Of a stretch of DNA of 64,000 nt, positions 17,349-28,658 are shown one piece after another. A model generated the notes under the pieces. That model did no database searches, was not told the origin of the DNA, and was given only the letters and a program-made list of their open reading frames with translations. The position numbers were made by a program, and so were the translations under genes. Position 1 is the stretch's first letter, and the number at the start of each line of letters is the position of its first letter. Origin of the DNA: Herbidospora yilanensis (GTDB lineage: Bacteria; Actinomycetota; Actinomycetes; Streptosporangiales; Streptosporangiaceae); the NCBI RefSeq assembly GCF_001570565.1, contig NZ_BBXE01000026.1, forward strand, positions 1 to 64,000, in the 5' to 3' direction.

Positions 17349-18494
17349 ATGAGCGAGATCGTGGTCGGCATGGGCGCGGGCGCCAAAGAACTCGCGACCG
17401 AGGACATGATCCTCAACATCGGCCCGCAACACCCGTCGACCCACGGCGTGCTGAGGCTCCGCCTCACCCTCGACGGCGAACGCATCGGCACCGCCGAACC
17501 GATCATCGGCTACATGCACCGCGGCGCCGAGAAACTCTTCGAGGTCCGCGACTACCGCCAGATCATCGTCCTGGCCAACCGCCACGACTGGCTCTCGGCC
17601 TTCGCCAACGAACTCGGCGTGGTCATCGCGGTCGAGCGCATGCTCGGCATGGAGGTCCCCGTACGCGCGGTCTGGGCCCGCACCCTGCTGGCCGAACTGA
17701 ACCGCGTGCTGAACCACCTGATGTTCCTCGGCAGCTACCCCCTCGAACTGGGCGCCATCACCCCGCTCTTCTACGCCTTCCGCGAGCGCGAAACCCTCCA
17801 GGCGGTCATGGAGGAGATCTCCGGCGGCCGCATGCACTACATGTTCAACCGCGTGGGAGGCCTGAAGGAGGAACTCCCCAAAGGCTGGATGTCCCGCACC
17901 CGCCAGGCCGTCGCCGACGTCCGCCGCCGCCTCCCCGACATCGAGAACCTGATCTCCGGCAACGAGATCTTCCTGGCCCGCACCCGGGGCGTCGGCGTGC
18001 TGACCCCCGAGACGATCCGCCAGTACGGCGTCAGCGGCCCCATCGCCCGCGCCTCCGGCGTCGACTGGGACCTGCGCCGCGACGACCCCTACCTGGCCTA
18101 CGGCGAGCTTCCGGTCACGGTCGTGACCCGTGAGGCGGGCGACTGCCACGCCCGTTTCGAGGTCCTGCTCGACCAGGTCAAGGTCTCTCTCGACCTCGCC
18201 GACGCCTGCCTCGACCGGCTGGCCGACCTGCCGCCGGGCCCGATCAACCAGCGGCTGCCCAAGATCCTCAAAGTGCCCGAAGGCCACACCTACGCCTGGA
18301 CCGAGAGCCCGCTGGGCATCAACGGCTACTACCTGGTCAGCCGGGGCGAGAAGACACCGTGGCGGTTGAAGCTGCGCAGCGCCAGCTTCAACAACATCCA
18401 GGTGCTGAGGGAGATGCTGCCCGGCCGTCTGGTCGCCGACATGGTCGCCATCCTGGGCTCGATGTTCTTCGTCGTGGGAGACATCGACAAGTGA
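17349..18494 (+). CDS. nuoD: Orphan NADH-quinone oxidoreductase subunit D
   Basis: NuoD is the 49-kDa subunit that helps form the quinone site of complex I. The 381-residue product has the full family core: '[18 protein letters not shown]' at the start, '[12 protein letters not shown]', '[17 protein letters not shown]' and the C-terminal 'GDIDK'. It is shorter at the N-terminus than NuoD of complete nuo operons. No other nuo gene lies in the window, so it is a stand-alone copy like the nuoD2 genes of streptomycetes. The ATG at 17349 was chosen over an upstream ATG at 17319 because family identity starts here. Confidence 0.93.
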   Translation: MSEIVVGMGAGAKELATEDMILNIGPQHPSTHGVLRLRLTLDGERIGTAEPIIGYMHRGAEKLFEVRDYRQIIVLANRHDWLSAFANELGVVIAVERMLGMEVPVRAVWARTLLAELNRVLNHLMFLGSYPLELGAITPLFYAFRERETLQAVMEEISGGRMHYMFNRVGGLKEELPKGWMSRTRQAVADVRRRLPDIENLISGNEIFLARTRGVGVLTPETIRQYGVSGPIARASGVDWDLRRDDPYLAYGELPVTVVTREAGDCHARFEVLLDQVKVSLDLADACLDRLADLPPGPINQRLPKILKVPEGHTYAWTESPLGINGYYLVSRGEKTPWRLKLRSASFNNIQVLREMLPGRLVADMVAILGSMFFVVGDIDK

Positions 18495-18956
18495 TCAGGC
18501 GGGCCGCTGGTCCTGGTTGTTCTTGTCGCCCGGGATCCGGCAGCAGAACTCCAGGAAGAGCGCCGCGCAGACCAGCACCACCGCCGAGATCAGCGACCCG
18601 GCCGACACCAACGCGTCGTGCCTCGGGCCGGGGATGTCGAACATCCCCAGGGTGTGGATGAGGAACCCGCCGAACATCCCCGCGAACGCCGCCCCCGCGA
18701 GAGCCGTCGCCTTGGCCAGTGCCGCCAGCCGCGCCACCACCAGCGGCTCAGGCGGGGTGGTGTCTTCCTTCCGCATGATCCGCCCCCGGGTCAGCCACCC
18801 CGTGTACGCCTCGCCGATCGCCAGCAGCAGGAACGTCGGAATGGCCGTCCACGGCACCTGCGGCAGGCTCGCGTAGGCACCCTGCAGGAATGCCCAGGTC
18901 ACCACGGCGAACACGACCACGACGCCGACGAGCACACCGGGATTGCTGGGCTTCAC
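18495..18956 (-). CDS. DUF3180 membrane protein
   Basis: The 153-residue product has four predicted membrane helices (about residues 8-28, 36-54, 75-102 and 118-138) and matches the DUF3180 family by its 'LAIGEAYTGWLTRGRI' loop and the helix containing 'ALAGAAFAGMFGGFL'. This family usually follows folK in actinomycetes, as it does here with a 10-base gap. Function is unknown. Its stop abuts the stop of the convergent nuoD directly. Confidence 0.85.
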   Translation of the reverse strand: MKPSNPGVLVGVVVVFAVVTWAFLQGAYASLPQVPWTAIPTFLLLAIGEAYTGWLTRGRIMRKEDTTPPEPLVVARLAALAKATALAGAAFAGMFGGFLIHTLGMFDIPGPRHDALVSAGSLISAVVLVCAALFLEFCCRIPGDKNNQDQRPA

Positions 18957-18966
18957 GACACGACTC

Positions 18967-19467
18967 CTAAAGCGGGGGTTCCAGCGACAGGTCAGCCCGG
19001 AGGCGCACGCCGCTCTGGTCGAGACCGGCCAGCAGCGCCGCCACCGACCCCCGCCCCGGCAGCACCGCCGAGGCGTCGGTCTGCGACCACGGCACCAGCA
19101 CGAAGGCCCGTTCGTGGGCCCGGGGATGAGGCAGGGTCAACTCGGCCTCGTCGGACAGAAGGTTGCCGACCATGATGATGTCGACGTCCAGGGTGCGCGG
19201 CCCCCAGCGCTCCCTGCGGACCCGCCCGAACGCGTCCTCCACCCCGAGGGCCCGGTCGAGCAGGGTGCGGGGATCGAGCGTGGTCTCCGCGATCACCACG
19301 GCGTTCAGATAGGCCCCCTGGGAGGGCCCGCCGACGGGATCGGTCTCGTAGACCGGCGAAAGCGCCACGAACGACATGCCGGGCGCGTCGAACAGCGCGT
19401 CGAGGCCGCTCTGCAGATAGTCCATCCGCTGCCCGAGGTTGGAGCCCAGCGAGAAGACGACCCTCAC
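18967..19467 (-). CDS. folK: HPPK, folate pyrophosphokinase
   Basis: FolK transfers pyrophosphate from ATP to 6-hydroxymethyl-dihydropterin. The 166-residue product shows 'FSLGSNLGQRMDYLQ', 'SPVYETDPVGGPSQGAYLN' and the HPPK signature 'RWGPRTLDVDIIMVG' with the two Mg-binding Asp residues. The ATG overlaps the folB stop by four bases, so the two are translationally coupled. Confidence 0.97.
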   Translation of the reverse strand: MRVVFSLGSNLGQRMDYLQSGLDALFDAPGMSFVALSPVYETDPVGGPSQGAYLNAVVIAETTLDPRTLLDRALGVEDAFGRVRRERWGPRTLDVDIIMVGNLLSDEAELTLPHPRAHERAFVLVPWSQTDASAVLPGRGSVAALLAGLDQSGVRLRADLSLEPPL

Positions 19468-19826
19468 CGCGACCTCCTGACCGTCACCACCACGTCGTCG
19501 AACGGCAGCGGAATCGGCGCCGCCGGCTTGTGCACGCTGAGCTCGACGTCCTCCACGAGCTCGTAGCGCAGACAGACCGCGGCCAGCCGCTCGGCCAGCG
19601 TCTCGATGAGATCGACCGGCTCCCCCTCGACCACGGCCACCAGTTCGAGCGCCAGCGCCCCGTAGTCGACGGTCTTGGTCAGATCGTCACCGGCCGCCGC
19701 CGGCCTCACGTCGAGGAACAACGTCGCGTCGACGACGAACTCCTGCCCCAGCTCGCGCTCAGCGGGCAGGCAACCATGCCGCCCCCTCGCCCGAAGCCCT
19801 TTCAAGCTCACCGTATCGAGGCCCAC
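19464..19826 (-). CDS. folB: Dihydroneopterin aldolase
   Basis: FolB cleaves dihydroneopterin to hydroxymethyl-dihydropterin, the FolK substrate. The 120-residue product starts 'VGLDTVSLKGLRARGRHGCL' and has 'KTVDYGALALELVAVVEG' with the conserved Tyr, 'LIETLAERLA', and the C-terminal Lys-containing 'VELSVHKPAAPIPLPFDDV'. The GTG at 19824-19826 follows GGAGG; the longer frame upstream is not used. Confidence 0.95.
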   Translation of the reverse strand: MGLDTVSLKGLRARGRHGCLPAERELGQEFVVDATLFLDVRPAAAGDDLTKTVDYGALALELVAVVEGEPVDLIETLAERLAAVCLRYELVEDVELSVHKPAAPIPLPFDDVVVTVRRSR

Positions 19827-19897
19827 GACACCTCCGCACCGATCTCCATCAGGCTTCCTGCCCGAGATCACTTTCTACAGCCAACCGATTCCGCCGA

Positions 19898-20041
19898 TCA
19901 CAACGCCCCCCGCCCGAACGCACATTCCGCCGAACGCCATGACACCCCCAAAACCCTCCCCGCATAGCACGACACCCGCCGATTGCGGGCGGCGTGACAG
20001 GGCCGGCAGCGGCATTCCAAGGGATGGCCGGCGATGGTCAT
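19898..20041 (-). CDS. Possible 47-residue Cys-rich protein
   Basis: The 493-base gap 19827-20319 has no clear gene except this candidate. It reads 'MTIAGHPLECRCRPCHAARN' and onward, with Cys spacing CxCxxC near the N-terminus and two more Cys. AAGGG lies five bases before the ATG. Third-position GC is lower than in neighbours, so it may be chance. An imperfectly supported hairpin GGTGCTCC/GGAGCACC sits at 20136-20159. Nothing else was recognised in the gap. Confidence 0.28.
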   Translation of the reverse strand: MTIAGHPLECRCRPCHAARNRRVSCYAGRVLGVSWRSAECAFGRGAL

Positions 20042-20319
20042 GCACCCTTCAGCCGCGGGCCGACGGGCCGCCGTCGAGCGAGCCGTTCGAGTCCTCCTCC
20101 GGCGGTCGCGCTGCGATGAACCGGCCGTGACGTCAGGTGCTCCTGCCACCCGGAGCACCACATGGCGAGACCAGCGACGCCAAGCGCGCCGCAGCCGGCC
20201 CGAATCCCGACATCGTGTACTCAGACTTGGCCGGCTAGGTGTGTCGGAGACCCGCCGTTACATCGTCCACGACAGGGATCACCACACAGCCCAGCCCTGT
20301 TGCGGCGACCTCACCCGGG

Positions 20320-20760
20320 TCAGGACGTCTCTTCCTCTTCCTCGTCGTCGCCCGTCTGCAGCACCGGCGACCCGTGGTGGTGCCACAGACGCCAGCCGCC
20401 CGCCGTCTTCACGAACGTGTTCGTCGCCACCACCCGCCCGGCCGCGAACCCCGTGTCGCCGACGTCTTCGGCGTCGGCCGCCGTGAGGATGTTCTCGGCG
20501 CAGGTCAGCACCGCGACATTCCCTAAAACCGTCGTCTGTACGTCAGTGAGCACAAACTGGATATAGGGCGTGTTGGCCATGATCAGCGCCCACGACCGCA
20601 GCACCTCGCCACGACCGGACAACATCGGCCACCCGGGATGGACGCACATCGCCACCAGGTGGTCGGGCACGTCCTCCACCCAGATCTCCGACATTCGATC
20701 CAGGTCGGCGCTTTCGATCGCGGCGTAAAAGGCCTGGTTGAGGTCTTCAACCTCTTTCAT
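20320..20760 (-). CDS. NTF2/SnoaL-like protein in the folate operon
   Basis: The 146-residue product has the cone-shaped NTF2-like fold pattern: 'FYAAIESADLDRMSEIWVED' helix, 'GWPMLSGRGEVLRSW' loop, and C-terminal strands ending 'GGWRLWHHHGSPV'. The tail is acidic ('GDDEEEEETS'). A catalytic role cannot be assigned. The ATG at 20758-20760 follows GGAGG and overlaps the end of folP by 14 bases. This linkage to folP recurs, as I recall, in other actinomycetes, which hints at a folate-related role. Confidence 0.85.
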   Translation of the reverse strand: MKEVEDLNQAFYAAIESADLDRMSEIWVEDVPDHLVAMCVHPGWPMLSGRGEVLRSWALIMANTPYIQFVLTDVQTTVLGNVAVLTCAENILTAADAEDVGDTGFAAGRVVATNTFVKTAGGWRLWHHHGSPVLQTGDDEEEEETS

Positions 20761-21604
20761 CGGCTGCCCTCCACGCCGCGGCAACCCGTACGGCGTCGGC
20801 GTTGGGTCGGACGTCGTGGACGCGTACGCACCAGGCGCCGTCTCGGGCGGCGAGCGCGGTGACCGCCAGGGTCGCGTCGTCGTTCTCGGCGAACGGGCGG
20901 GGTTCGCCGTCGGGACCGGCGAGCAGCCGGCCGAGGAAACGTTTGCGGGACGCCCCGATGATCAGGGGCCGGCCCAACTCCCGGAGCCGGTCGAGACCGG
21001 CCAGGAGCGCCCAGTTGTGGTCGGCCTGTTTGGAGAACCCCAGGCCCGGGTCGAGGATCAACTGCTCCTCGCGGACGCCCTCGGCGAGCACCGAGTCGAC
21101 GCGCTTGCGCAGTTCCTCGCTCACCTCGGTGACCACATCGCTGTAGATCGCCCGGCTCTCCATGTCTCTGCTGTGGCCGCGCCAGTGCATCACCACGTAG
21201 GCGACGCCGGAGGCGGCCACCACCCGGGGCATCACGGGGTCGGCCAGGCCGCCGCTCACGTCGTTGACCAGCCGGGCCCCGGCGGCCACGGCCAGCTCGG
21301 CGACCTCGGCGCGCATCGTGTCGACGCTGACGGCGACGCCCTCGGCGGACAACGCACGGATCACCGGCTCGACCCGGCGCAGTTCCTCTTCGAGGGAGAC
21401 CCGCGCGGCCCCGGGACGGGTCGACTCGCCGCCCACGTCGACGATGTCGGCGCCCTGTTCGACCAGGGCGAGGCCGTGGGCGATGGCGATCTCGGGGTCG
21501 AACCACCGGCCGCCGTCGGAGAAGGAGTCGGGGGTGACGTTGACCACGCCCATGACGAGGCAGCGCCCGGCGTCGGGCAGCCCCGGCACGGTGAACGCGC
21601 TCAT
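20747..21604 (-). CDS. folP: Dihydropteroate synthase
   Basis: FolP condenses hydroxymethyl-dihydropterin pyrophosphate with p-aminobenzoate and is the sulfonamide target. The 285-residue TIM barrel shows 'VMGVVNVTPDSFSDGGRW', 'GADIVDVGGESTRPGA' and 'ILDPGLGFSKQADHNW', the three standard blocks. The ATG at 21602-21604 follows GAGGAG; a TTG one codon upstream is less likely. The gap to folE (about 95 bases) contains a TTATCCACA sequence. Confidence 0.97.
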   Translation of the reverse strand: MSAFTVPGLPDAGRCLVMGVVNVTPDSFSDGGRWFDPEIAIAHGLALVEQGADIVDVGGESTRPGAARVSLEEELRRVEPVIRALSAEGVAVSVDTMRAEVAELAVAAGARLVNDVSGGLADPVMPRVVAASGVAYVVMHWRGHSRDMESRAIYSDVVTEVSEELRKRVDSVLAEGVREEQLILDPGLGFSKQADHNWALLAGLDRLRELGRPLIIGASRKRFLGRLLAGPDGEPRPFAENDDATLAVTALAARDGAWCVRVHDVRPNADAVRVAAAWRAADERG

Positions 21605-21676
21605 CAACGGCTCCTCATGTGGTCGATCGGGATCAAGCCTAGGCGTTCCGGCAGCACGATCCGCCGCCCGGGGGGC

Positions 21677-21685
21677 ACCTGTGGA
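21677..21685 (-). promoter_or_regulatory. DnaA-box-like TTATCCACA between folE and folP
   Basis: TTATCCACA on the minus strand is identical to the E. coli consensus DnaA box. It lies in the folE-folP gap. A single box in non-coding DNA may be chance. Confidence 0.3.
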
Positions 21686-21698
21686 TAACGATCGAAAA

Positions 21699-22283
21699 CT
21701 AGCGGCCGATGATCAGGGACATCGCCTCGGCGCGGGTCTTGTCGTCTTCGCGGAAGATGCCGCGGACCGCCGAGGTGATGGTCTTCGCGCCCGGTTTGCG
21801 GACGCCGCGCATGGTCATGCACATGTGCTCGGCCTCGATGACCACGATCGCGCCCCGGGGCTTCAGCACCTCCATGAGGGCGTCGGCGACCTGGGAGGTG
21901 AGCCGCTCCTGGACCTGGGGCCTGCGGGCGTAGAGGTCGGCCAGCCGGGCCAGCTTGGACAGGCCCGTCACCTGGCCCTTGTCGTTGGGGATGTAGCCGA
22001 TGTGGGCCACCCCGTGGAAAGGGACCAGGTGGTGTTCGCACGTGGAGTAGATCTCGATGTCGCGCACCAGGACCATCTCGTCGTGGTCGGCGTCGAACAC
22101 CGTGGTGAGCACGTCTTCGGGCCGCTGCCCGAGCCCCGCGAACTGCTCCGCGTAGGCTCGGGCGACACGCGCCGGGGTCTCGACCAGGCCCTCACGGCCC
22201 GGATCTTCGCCGATCGCGATCAGAATCTCGCGTACGGCCGCTTCGATCCGGGCGTTGTCGACCTGGAGAGGCTTGCCAACCAC
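21699..22283 (-). CDS. folE: GTP cyclohydrolase I
   Basis: FolE opens GTP to make dihydroneopterin triphosphate, the entry step of folate synthesis. The 194-residue product has the zinc Cys and His in '[20 protein letters not shown]' and '[16 protein letters not shown]', and '[20 protein letters not shown]'. The start is GTG at 22281-22283, six bases from the ftsH stop, with seven A residues in between. Translation is probably coupled to ftsH. Confidence 0.97.
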   Translation of the reverse strand: MVGKPLQVDNARIEAAVREILIAIGEDPGREGLVETPARVARAYAEQFAGLGQRPEDVLTTVFDADHDEMVLVRDIEIYSTCEHHLVPFHGVAHIGYIPNDKGQVTGLSKLARLADLYARRPQVQERLTSQVADALMEVLKPRGAIVVIEAEHMCMTMRGVRKPGAKTITSAVRGIFREDDKTRAEAMSLIIGR

Positions 22284-22288
22284 TTTTT

Positions 22289-24295
<2,007 letters not shown>

Positions 24296-24555
24296 CCGAT
24301 GCGGAACCCCGGCGGGCCCGTCCCTTCCTGACCAAGGCCTGGCCCCCTTTGGGTAAAGGGGGTCGCGGCACCCTTTGCCGCTCCTTCTGACTACCCAGGG
24401 CCGCCCCCGGGTTATCAGAAGGTACACCGAGCCGCCGGTGAGGGTCACCGCCCGGCAGGCTCGGGCATTGCTCATCCAACGTACGTCAGGGACAGGCGTG
24501 TTCCCTTCGCGGAGAGCAAATATCAAGCCTCCGGAGGGGCCACTTCGCTCAGGGC
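24296..24555 (-). other. ftsH leader region
   Basis: This 260-base gap between hpt and ftsH has no gene. It holds a hairpin with CCCCCTTT (24343-24350) and AAAGGGGG (24355-24362) and a 4-base loop, about 50 bases before the ftsH start. It could end hpt transcripts or shape the ftsH leader. Confidence 0.4.
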
Positions 24556-25113
24556 TTATTCGCCGCCATAGACATGTGGCGCCAGAGTGCCGATGAATGG
24601 GAGGTTTCGATAGCGCTCGGCGTAGTCGAGCCCGAAGCCGATGACGAACTCGTTGGGGATGTCGAATCCCACATATTTGACGTCGAGGGGGACCTTCACC
24701 GCGTCGGGCTTGCGGAGGAGGGTGCAGATCTCGACCGAGGCCGGGTTGCGCGACTGGAGGTTGTTGAGCAGCCACGACAGGGTCAGGCCCGAGTCGATGA
24801 TGTCCTCGACGACCAGCACGTGGCGCCCTGCGATGTCGGTGTCGAGGTCTTTCAGCACCCGCACCACGCCCGACGACTTGGTGCCGGCGCCGTAGGACGA
24901 CACCGCCATCCAGTCCATCTGGACGGGCACGTGGAGCGCGCGGGCGAGGTCGGCCATCACCATGACGGCGCCCTTCAACACCCCGACGATGAGCAGTTCG
25001 TGGCCCGCGTAGTCGGCGTCGATCTTCCCGGCGAGTTCCCTGATCTTGGCCTGGAGCTCTTCCTCGGAGATGAGGACCCTGGACAGGTCTCTGCCCATGT
25101 CGGCTGCGTCCAC
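24556..25113 (-). CDS. hpt: Hypoxanthine phosphoribosyltransferase
   Basis: Hpt salvages hypoxanthine and guanine to IMP and GMP. The 185-residue product has the PRPP site '[18 protein letters not shown]', the flexible loop region '[16 protein letters not shown]', and '[20 protein letters not shown]' near the C-terminus. The GTG at 25111-25113 follows AAGGAA. It matches the start of streptomycete Hpt proteins; an ATG five codons on is possible. It is 11 bases downstream of tilS. Confidence 0.96.
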   Translation of the reverse strand: MDAADMGRDLSRVLISEEELQAKIRELAGKIDADYAGHELLIVGVLKGAVMVMADLARALHVPVQMDWMAVSSYGAGTKSSGVVRVLKDLDTDIAGRHVLVVEDIIDSGLTLSWLLNNLQSRNPASVEICTLLRKPDAVKVPLDVKYVGFDIPNEFVIGFGLDYAERYRNLPFIGTLAPHVYGGE

Positions 25114-25124
25114 CTGCGAATTCC

Positions 25125-26099
25125 TTACGAGAGGGAGCTGGTGAACATCAGCCTGCCATATCGGCGAACCACACCCACCCCTCCGGGTAGGTCCACCCCC
25201 TTCTGCCCCGTCCAGCGGGTGATCAGCCGCTCGGCCTCCTCGATGTGCACGGCCGCGAGCGCGGAGGGCGGCGACCCGGCGGCCACGGCGGCCCGGTGGA
25301 TCACCCGGCGGCGCACCGCCGCGGGGAGGTCGGCGAGGAGGGCGGTGGACAGGCCGGTGCCCAGGTCTCTGGCCTCGGCGTAGACGCGGTCGGCCCAGTC
25401 GTCGAGGGCGTCGGCGTCGTCGCGGCACAACCGGGCGGTGCGGGCGAGCGCGTCGGCGATGCCGGGGCCGAGATCGGACTCCAGGAGGGGCAACAACGTT
25501 TGCCGTACCTTGACCCGGGTGAACCGCGGGTCGTCGTTGTGGGGGTCGTGCCAGGGGACCAGGCCGAGCGCCGCGCAGGCCTCTTCGGTTCTCGCACGGC
25601 TCACGCCCAGCAGTGGCCGCCGGTAGACGCCCGTGACCTCGGCCATGCCCGACAGGGAGCGCGAACCGCTGCCCCGGGCCAGCCGCAGCAGCACGGTCTC
25701 GGCCTGGTCGTCGCGAGTGTGGCCCAGCAGGACGACGGCCCCGAGGCGGGCCGACACCTCGTCGAGGGCGGCGTAGCGGGCGATCCGGGCCGCCGCCTCG
25801 GGGCCTCCGAGGGTGCCGACCTCGACCGTCACCGCCTCGGCGACGTCGAGGCCAAGGCTGGGCGAAAGCCGTACAAGATCATCGGCTCTCGACCGGGAAC
25901 CGGGCTGCAGGTCGTGGTCGACGGTGACCAGCCCGGCGCGGAGGCCGAGTCGCGGCGCGACGAAGCCGAGGCAGGCGGCCAGGGCCAGGGAGTCGGCGCC
26001 GCCGCTGCAGGCGGCGAGCACCAGACTGCCCTTGTCGAGATCGGAGAGCGATTCGCGGATCGCGCGGCGGACGTCGGCGACCGCCGGATGAGGACCCAT
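25125..26099 (-). CDS. tilS: tRNA-Ile lysidine synthetase
   Basis: TilS converts C34 of the CAU-anticodon tRNA-Ile to lysidine so that it reads AUA. The 324-residue product has the PP-loop ATP motif 'SGGADS' (32-37) and '[20 protein letters not shown]'. A C-terminal helical part follows ('[19 protein letters not shown]'). The ATG at 26097-26099 overlaps the upstream metalloprotease stop by one base (TGATG). The longer open frame reaching 26642 is not coding. Confidence 0.95.
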   Translation of the reverse strand: MGPHPAVADVRRAIRESLSDLDKGSLVLAACSGGADSLALAACLGFVAPRLGLRAGLVTVDHDLQPGSRSRADDLVRLSPSLGLDVAEAVTVEVGTLGGPEAAARIARYAALDEVSARLGAVVLLGHTRDDQAETVLLRLARGSGSRSLSGMAEVTGVYRRPLLGVSRARTEEACAALGLVPWHDPHNDDPRFTRVKVRQTLLPLLESDLGPGIADALARTARLCRDDADALDDWADRVYAEARDLGTGLSTALLADLPAAVRRRVIHRAAVAAGSPPSALAAVHIEEAERLITRWTGQKGVDLPGGVGVVRRYGRLMFTSSLS

Positions 26100-27175
26100 C
26101 AGGCGGTCTTGTGATCGGGCTCCAGCGCGTTGGTGGCGAGGACCCGGCGCATCCACGCGTGGGGATCGGAGATCTCCTGGCGGGTGGGCAGGGTCTCGGG
26201 GGAGGTCCAGACCCGGTTGAAGCCATCCATTCCGGCCTCTTGCACCACGGTGGTCACGAAGGTGGAGCCCTCGGCGTACTGCTTCATCTTCAGGTCGACG
26301 CCGAGCAGGCGGCGGATCACCTGGTCGACGCGGGAGCCGCCCGCGCGGCGATGCTGGAACTTGGCCCGGATCTCGGCCACCGAGGGCACCACGCTGGGGC
26401 CGACGGCGTCCATCACATAGTCGCCGTGGCCCTCGACCAGGGTCATCACGGCGGTCACCCGGTCGAGCACGGCCTTCTGCTCGGGGGTTTGGATGGCCTC
26501 GATCAGGTTGCCCTCGCCGCCGCGGAAGGCGTCGGCGACCGCGTCGGTGATGTCGCGCATGCGGCCGAGGAGGGCCGACAGGTCCATGTCGGAGATCGTG
26601 AGGAACTCCTTCATCTGGGCCTGGAGGTATTCGCGCAGCCACGGGACGCCGGTGAACTGCACCCGGTGGGTCTCCTCGTGGAGGCAGACCCAGAGGCGGA
26701 AGTCGCGGGGGTCGACGCGCAGCTCGCGCTCGGTGTTGACGATGTTGGGTGCCACCAGGGTGAGGCGCCCGGTCGGGGCGTTGCCCTCGGGGTCGGGCGG
26801 CAGGAACAGTTCGTACTGCCCGAGGACCCGGCTCGCCAGGAACGACAGGACGGCGCCGACCTCGACGCCGGTGATGCGGGAGCCGACGGCGCCGATGATG
26901 GGCGGCACGTTGCCGACCTTCTCCGACAGCGGTTCGAGGACGACCTTGAACCCCTCGACGTTGGCCCGGATCCAGCCGGGGCGGTCGACGACGGTGGCCT
27001 CCTCGGGAGGCGCCGAGTCGATCCCGGTGAACTCCTTGACGTGGACCTCGGCCTCGCGCGACAGGCGCCGAAGCTCGCTGACGGCCTGCCTGGCCTCTTC
27101 ACGGCTCACCTGTGGCCCCGGGCGGACGAGCCTGACTCCGGTAGCGACGGCGAGATCCCAGTCGATCACCTGCAT
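26099..27175 (-). CDS. Zinc-dependent metalloprotease, DUF2342 family
   Basis: The 358-residue product carries the zinc motif 'HEETH' (about 166-170) in a long helix, followed by 'LVEGHGDYVMDAVG', whose Glu may be the third ligand. The family was once labelled 'F420 biosynthesis associated' only from genome context; its substrate is not known. I chose the ATG at 27173-27175 because TACGGT lies seven bases before it. A GTG at 27182-27184 is an alternative. It precedes tilS in a tight operon with hpt. Confidence 0.9.
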   Translation of the reverse strand: MQVIDWDLAVATGVRLVRPGPQVSREEARQAVSELRRLSREAEVHVKEFTGIDSAPPEEATVVDRPGWIRANVEGFKVVLEPLSEKVGNVPPIIGAVGSRITGVEVGAVLSFLASRVLGQYELFLPPDPEGNAPTGRLTLVAPNIVNTERELRVDPRDFRLWVCLHEETHRVQFTGVPWLREYLQAQMKEFLTISDMDLSALLGRMRDITDAVADAFRGGEGNLIEAIQTPEQKAVLDRVTAVMTLVEGHGDYVMDAVGPSVVPSVAEIRAKFQHRRAGGSRVDQVIRRLLGVDLKMKQYAEGSTFVTTVVQEAGMDGFNRVWTSPETLPTRQEISDPHAWMRRVLATNALEPDHKTA

Positions 27176-27182
27176 GTTCACC

Positions 27183-27188
27183 ACCGTA
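27183..27188 (-). promoter_or_regulatory. Predicted -10 element for the DUF2342-tilS-hpt operon
   Basis: TACGGT lies seven bases before the ATG, a spacing that implies a leaderless transcript. Confidence 0.4.
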
Positions 27189-27198
27189 TGTCGTCGGT

Positions 27199-28584
27199 TC
27201 AGGCGGCGCGCGAGACCAGCGTCGCCAGCCGGTCGAGCGCCTTGACGGTCTTGCCCGGGTCGGTGACGCCGTTGGCCATGAACGCGAAGCTCAGCAGCCT
27301 TCCGTCGGCGGTGTGGACCAGGCCCGTCAGTGTGTTCACTCCGTCGAGAGTGCCCGTCTTCGCCCGGACCAATCCGGCGGCGGCCTTCGAGTCGGCCTCG
27401 CCGTAGCGGCCGTGGAGGGTGCCGGTGAAGCCCGCGACCGGCATTCCGCTGATCAGCGAGTGGAGCTGGGGGTGCTGCGGGGAGGCGCCCAGCGCGACGA
27501 GTTTCGCCAGCGCCGCCGGGGTGATCTTGTTGGCGGTCGACAGGCCGCTGCCGTCGTGGACCTCGACGCCCTGGGTGATGCCGAGGCGGGTCAGCACGGC
27601 TTGGTAGGCCTTGGCCTGGCCGGCGTAGGTGTGGGGCTGCTTCTCGGCGATGGCCACGTGGCGGCCCAGCGCCTCGGCCAGGTCGTTGTCGCTCTCGGTG
27701 AGCATGCGCTCGACCAGGGCGTAGACCGGGGCCGACTCGACCCGGGCCAGTTCCTGGCCGGGCTGCGAGGTCTTGACGGGCTTGATCGTCTTGCCGACCT
27801 TGATGCCGTATTTGGCCAGCAGGTCGCCGAACGCCCTGGACGCGTCGGCCGGCGGGTTCGCCGAGCGGGGGGCGTCGTTGCGGGGCACCAGGCGGCCCTC
27901 GTCGATGGCCAGGGCGGTCACCGGGGAGGCGCTGCCTTCGGGCACGTAGGTCGGCTTCCAGCCCGGGGCGGTCACCGGGCCCTGGAAGAGCGAGGCGTCG
28001 TAGGACAGGACGATCGACTTCACTCCGGCGGCCTTGAGCGCCTTGGCGGTGCGGGAGGCCAGCGTCTGGAGGCTGGCCGCGCGCGGATAGTGGTCGCGCG
28101 GGTCGGCCTTGGGGCCGGCCAGGGTCGGATCGCCGCCGCCGACCAGAACGATCTTGCCGGGGGCGGTCTGGACGACCGTCGTGGCGAACGTCACATCGGC
28201 GCCGATCGAGGCCAGCGCCGCGGCGCCGGTGACCACTTTGGTGGTGGACGCCGGGGTCAGCGCGGTGGTCGAGCCCTCATCGAACAGCGTTTGCCCGGTT
28301 TCGGTGTCGATGACGGTACCTGCGACCTTGCCGCCTATTCCCGGGTCACCCATGGCGTCACGGAGGAGGGTGGTCAAAGTACTCTTAGCCGGGAGAGGGC
28401 CGTCGAGCGCGGCGACCAGAACAGGCGGTGCCGTGACGATCGGTGTGGGGGCCGGTTTGGGGGCCGCGGCCTGTATCGGAACCCGCTCGCCGCCGTTGAC
28501 CACGAGGTAGACGCCCGCGGCGATGACGAACATCTGTAGCAGCGCGAGGGTGGCGACAACCACCCAACGCTCGCGTCGCACCAC
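27199..28584 (-). CDS. dacB: D-alanyl-D-alanine carboxypeptidase/endopeptidase (PBP4 type)
   Basis: This 461-residue class C penicillin-binding protein trims or cuts peptidoglycan stem peptides outside the membrane. An N-terminal membrane anchor or signal (about 8-29) is followed by a Pro-rich spacer. The penicillin-binding motifs are present in order: SxxK as Ser113-Thr-Thr-Lys116 in 'TPASTTKVVTG', SxN in 'TESDNDLAEALG' and KTG in 'RAKTGTLDGV'. The GTG at 28582-28584 follows GAGAGGTC. It is divergent from ppa. Confidence 0.95.
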   Translation of the reverse strand: MVRRERWVVVATLALLQMFVIAAGVYLVVNGGERVPIQAAAPKPAPTPIVTAPPVLVAALDGPLPAKSTLTTLLRDAMGDPGIGGKVAGTVIDTETGQTLFDEGSTTALTPASTTKVVTGAAALASIGADVTFATTVVQTAPGKIVLVGGGDPTLAGPKADPRDHYPRAASLQTLASRTAKALKAAGVKSIVLSYDASLFQGPVTAPGWKPTYVPEGSASPVTALAIDEGRLVPRNDAPRSANPPADASRAFGDLLAKYGIKVGKTIKPVKTSQPGQELARVESAPVYALVERMLTESDNDLAEALGRHVAIAEKQPHTYAGQAKAYQAVLTRLGITQGVEVHDGSGLSTANKITPAALAKLVALGASPQHPQLHSLISGMPVAGFTGTLHGRYGEADSKAAAGLVRAKTGTLDGVNTLTGLVHTADGRLLSFAFMANGVTDPGKTVKALDRLATLVSRAA

Positions 28585-28658
28585 GTGACCTCTCCCTAGT
28601 TACGCCTACGAGACACTAACGCCACTCCGGGACCACTCGGATGGCTTGAGCGGAGGAA

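Noticed and set aside
24296-24775. N-terminal extension of ftsH to 24775
   Set aside because: The first membrane helix begins at the ATG at 24295, and the extension overlaps hpt antisense to nothing known.
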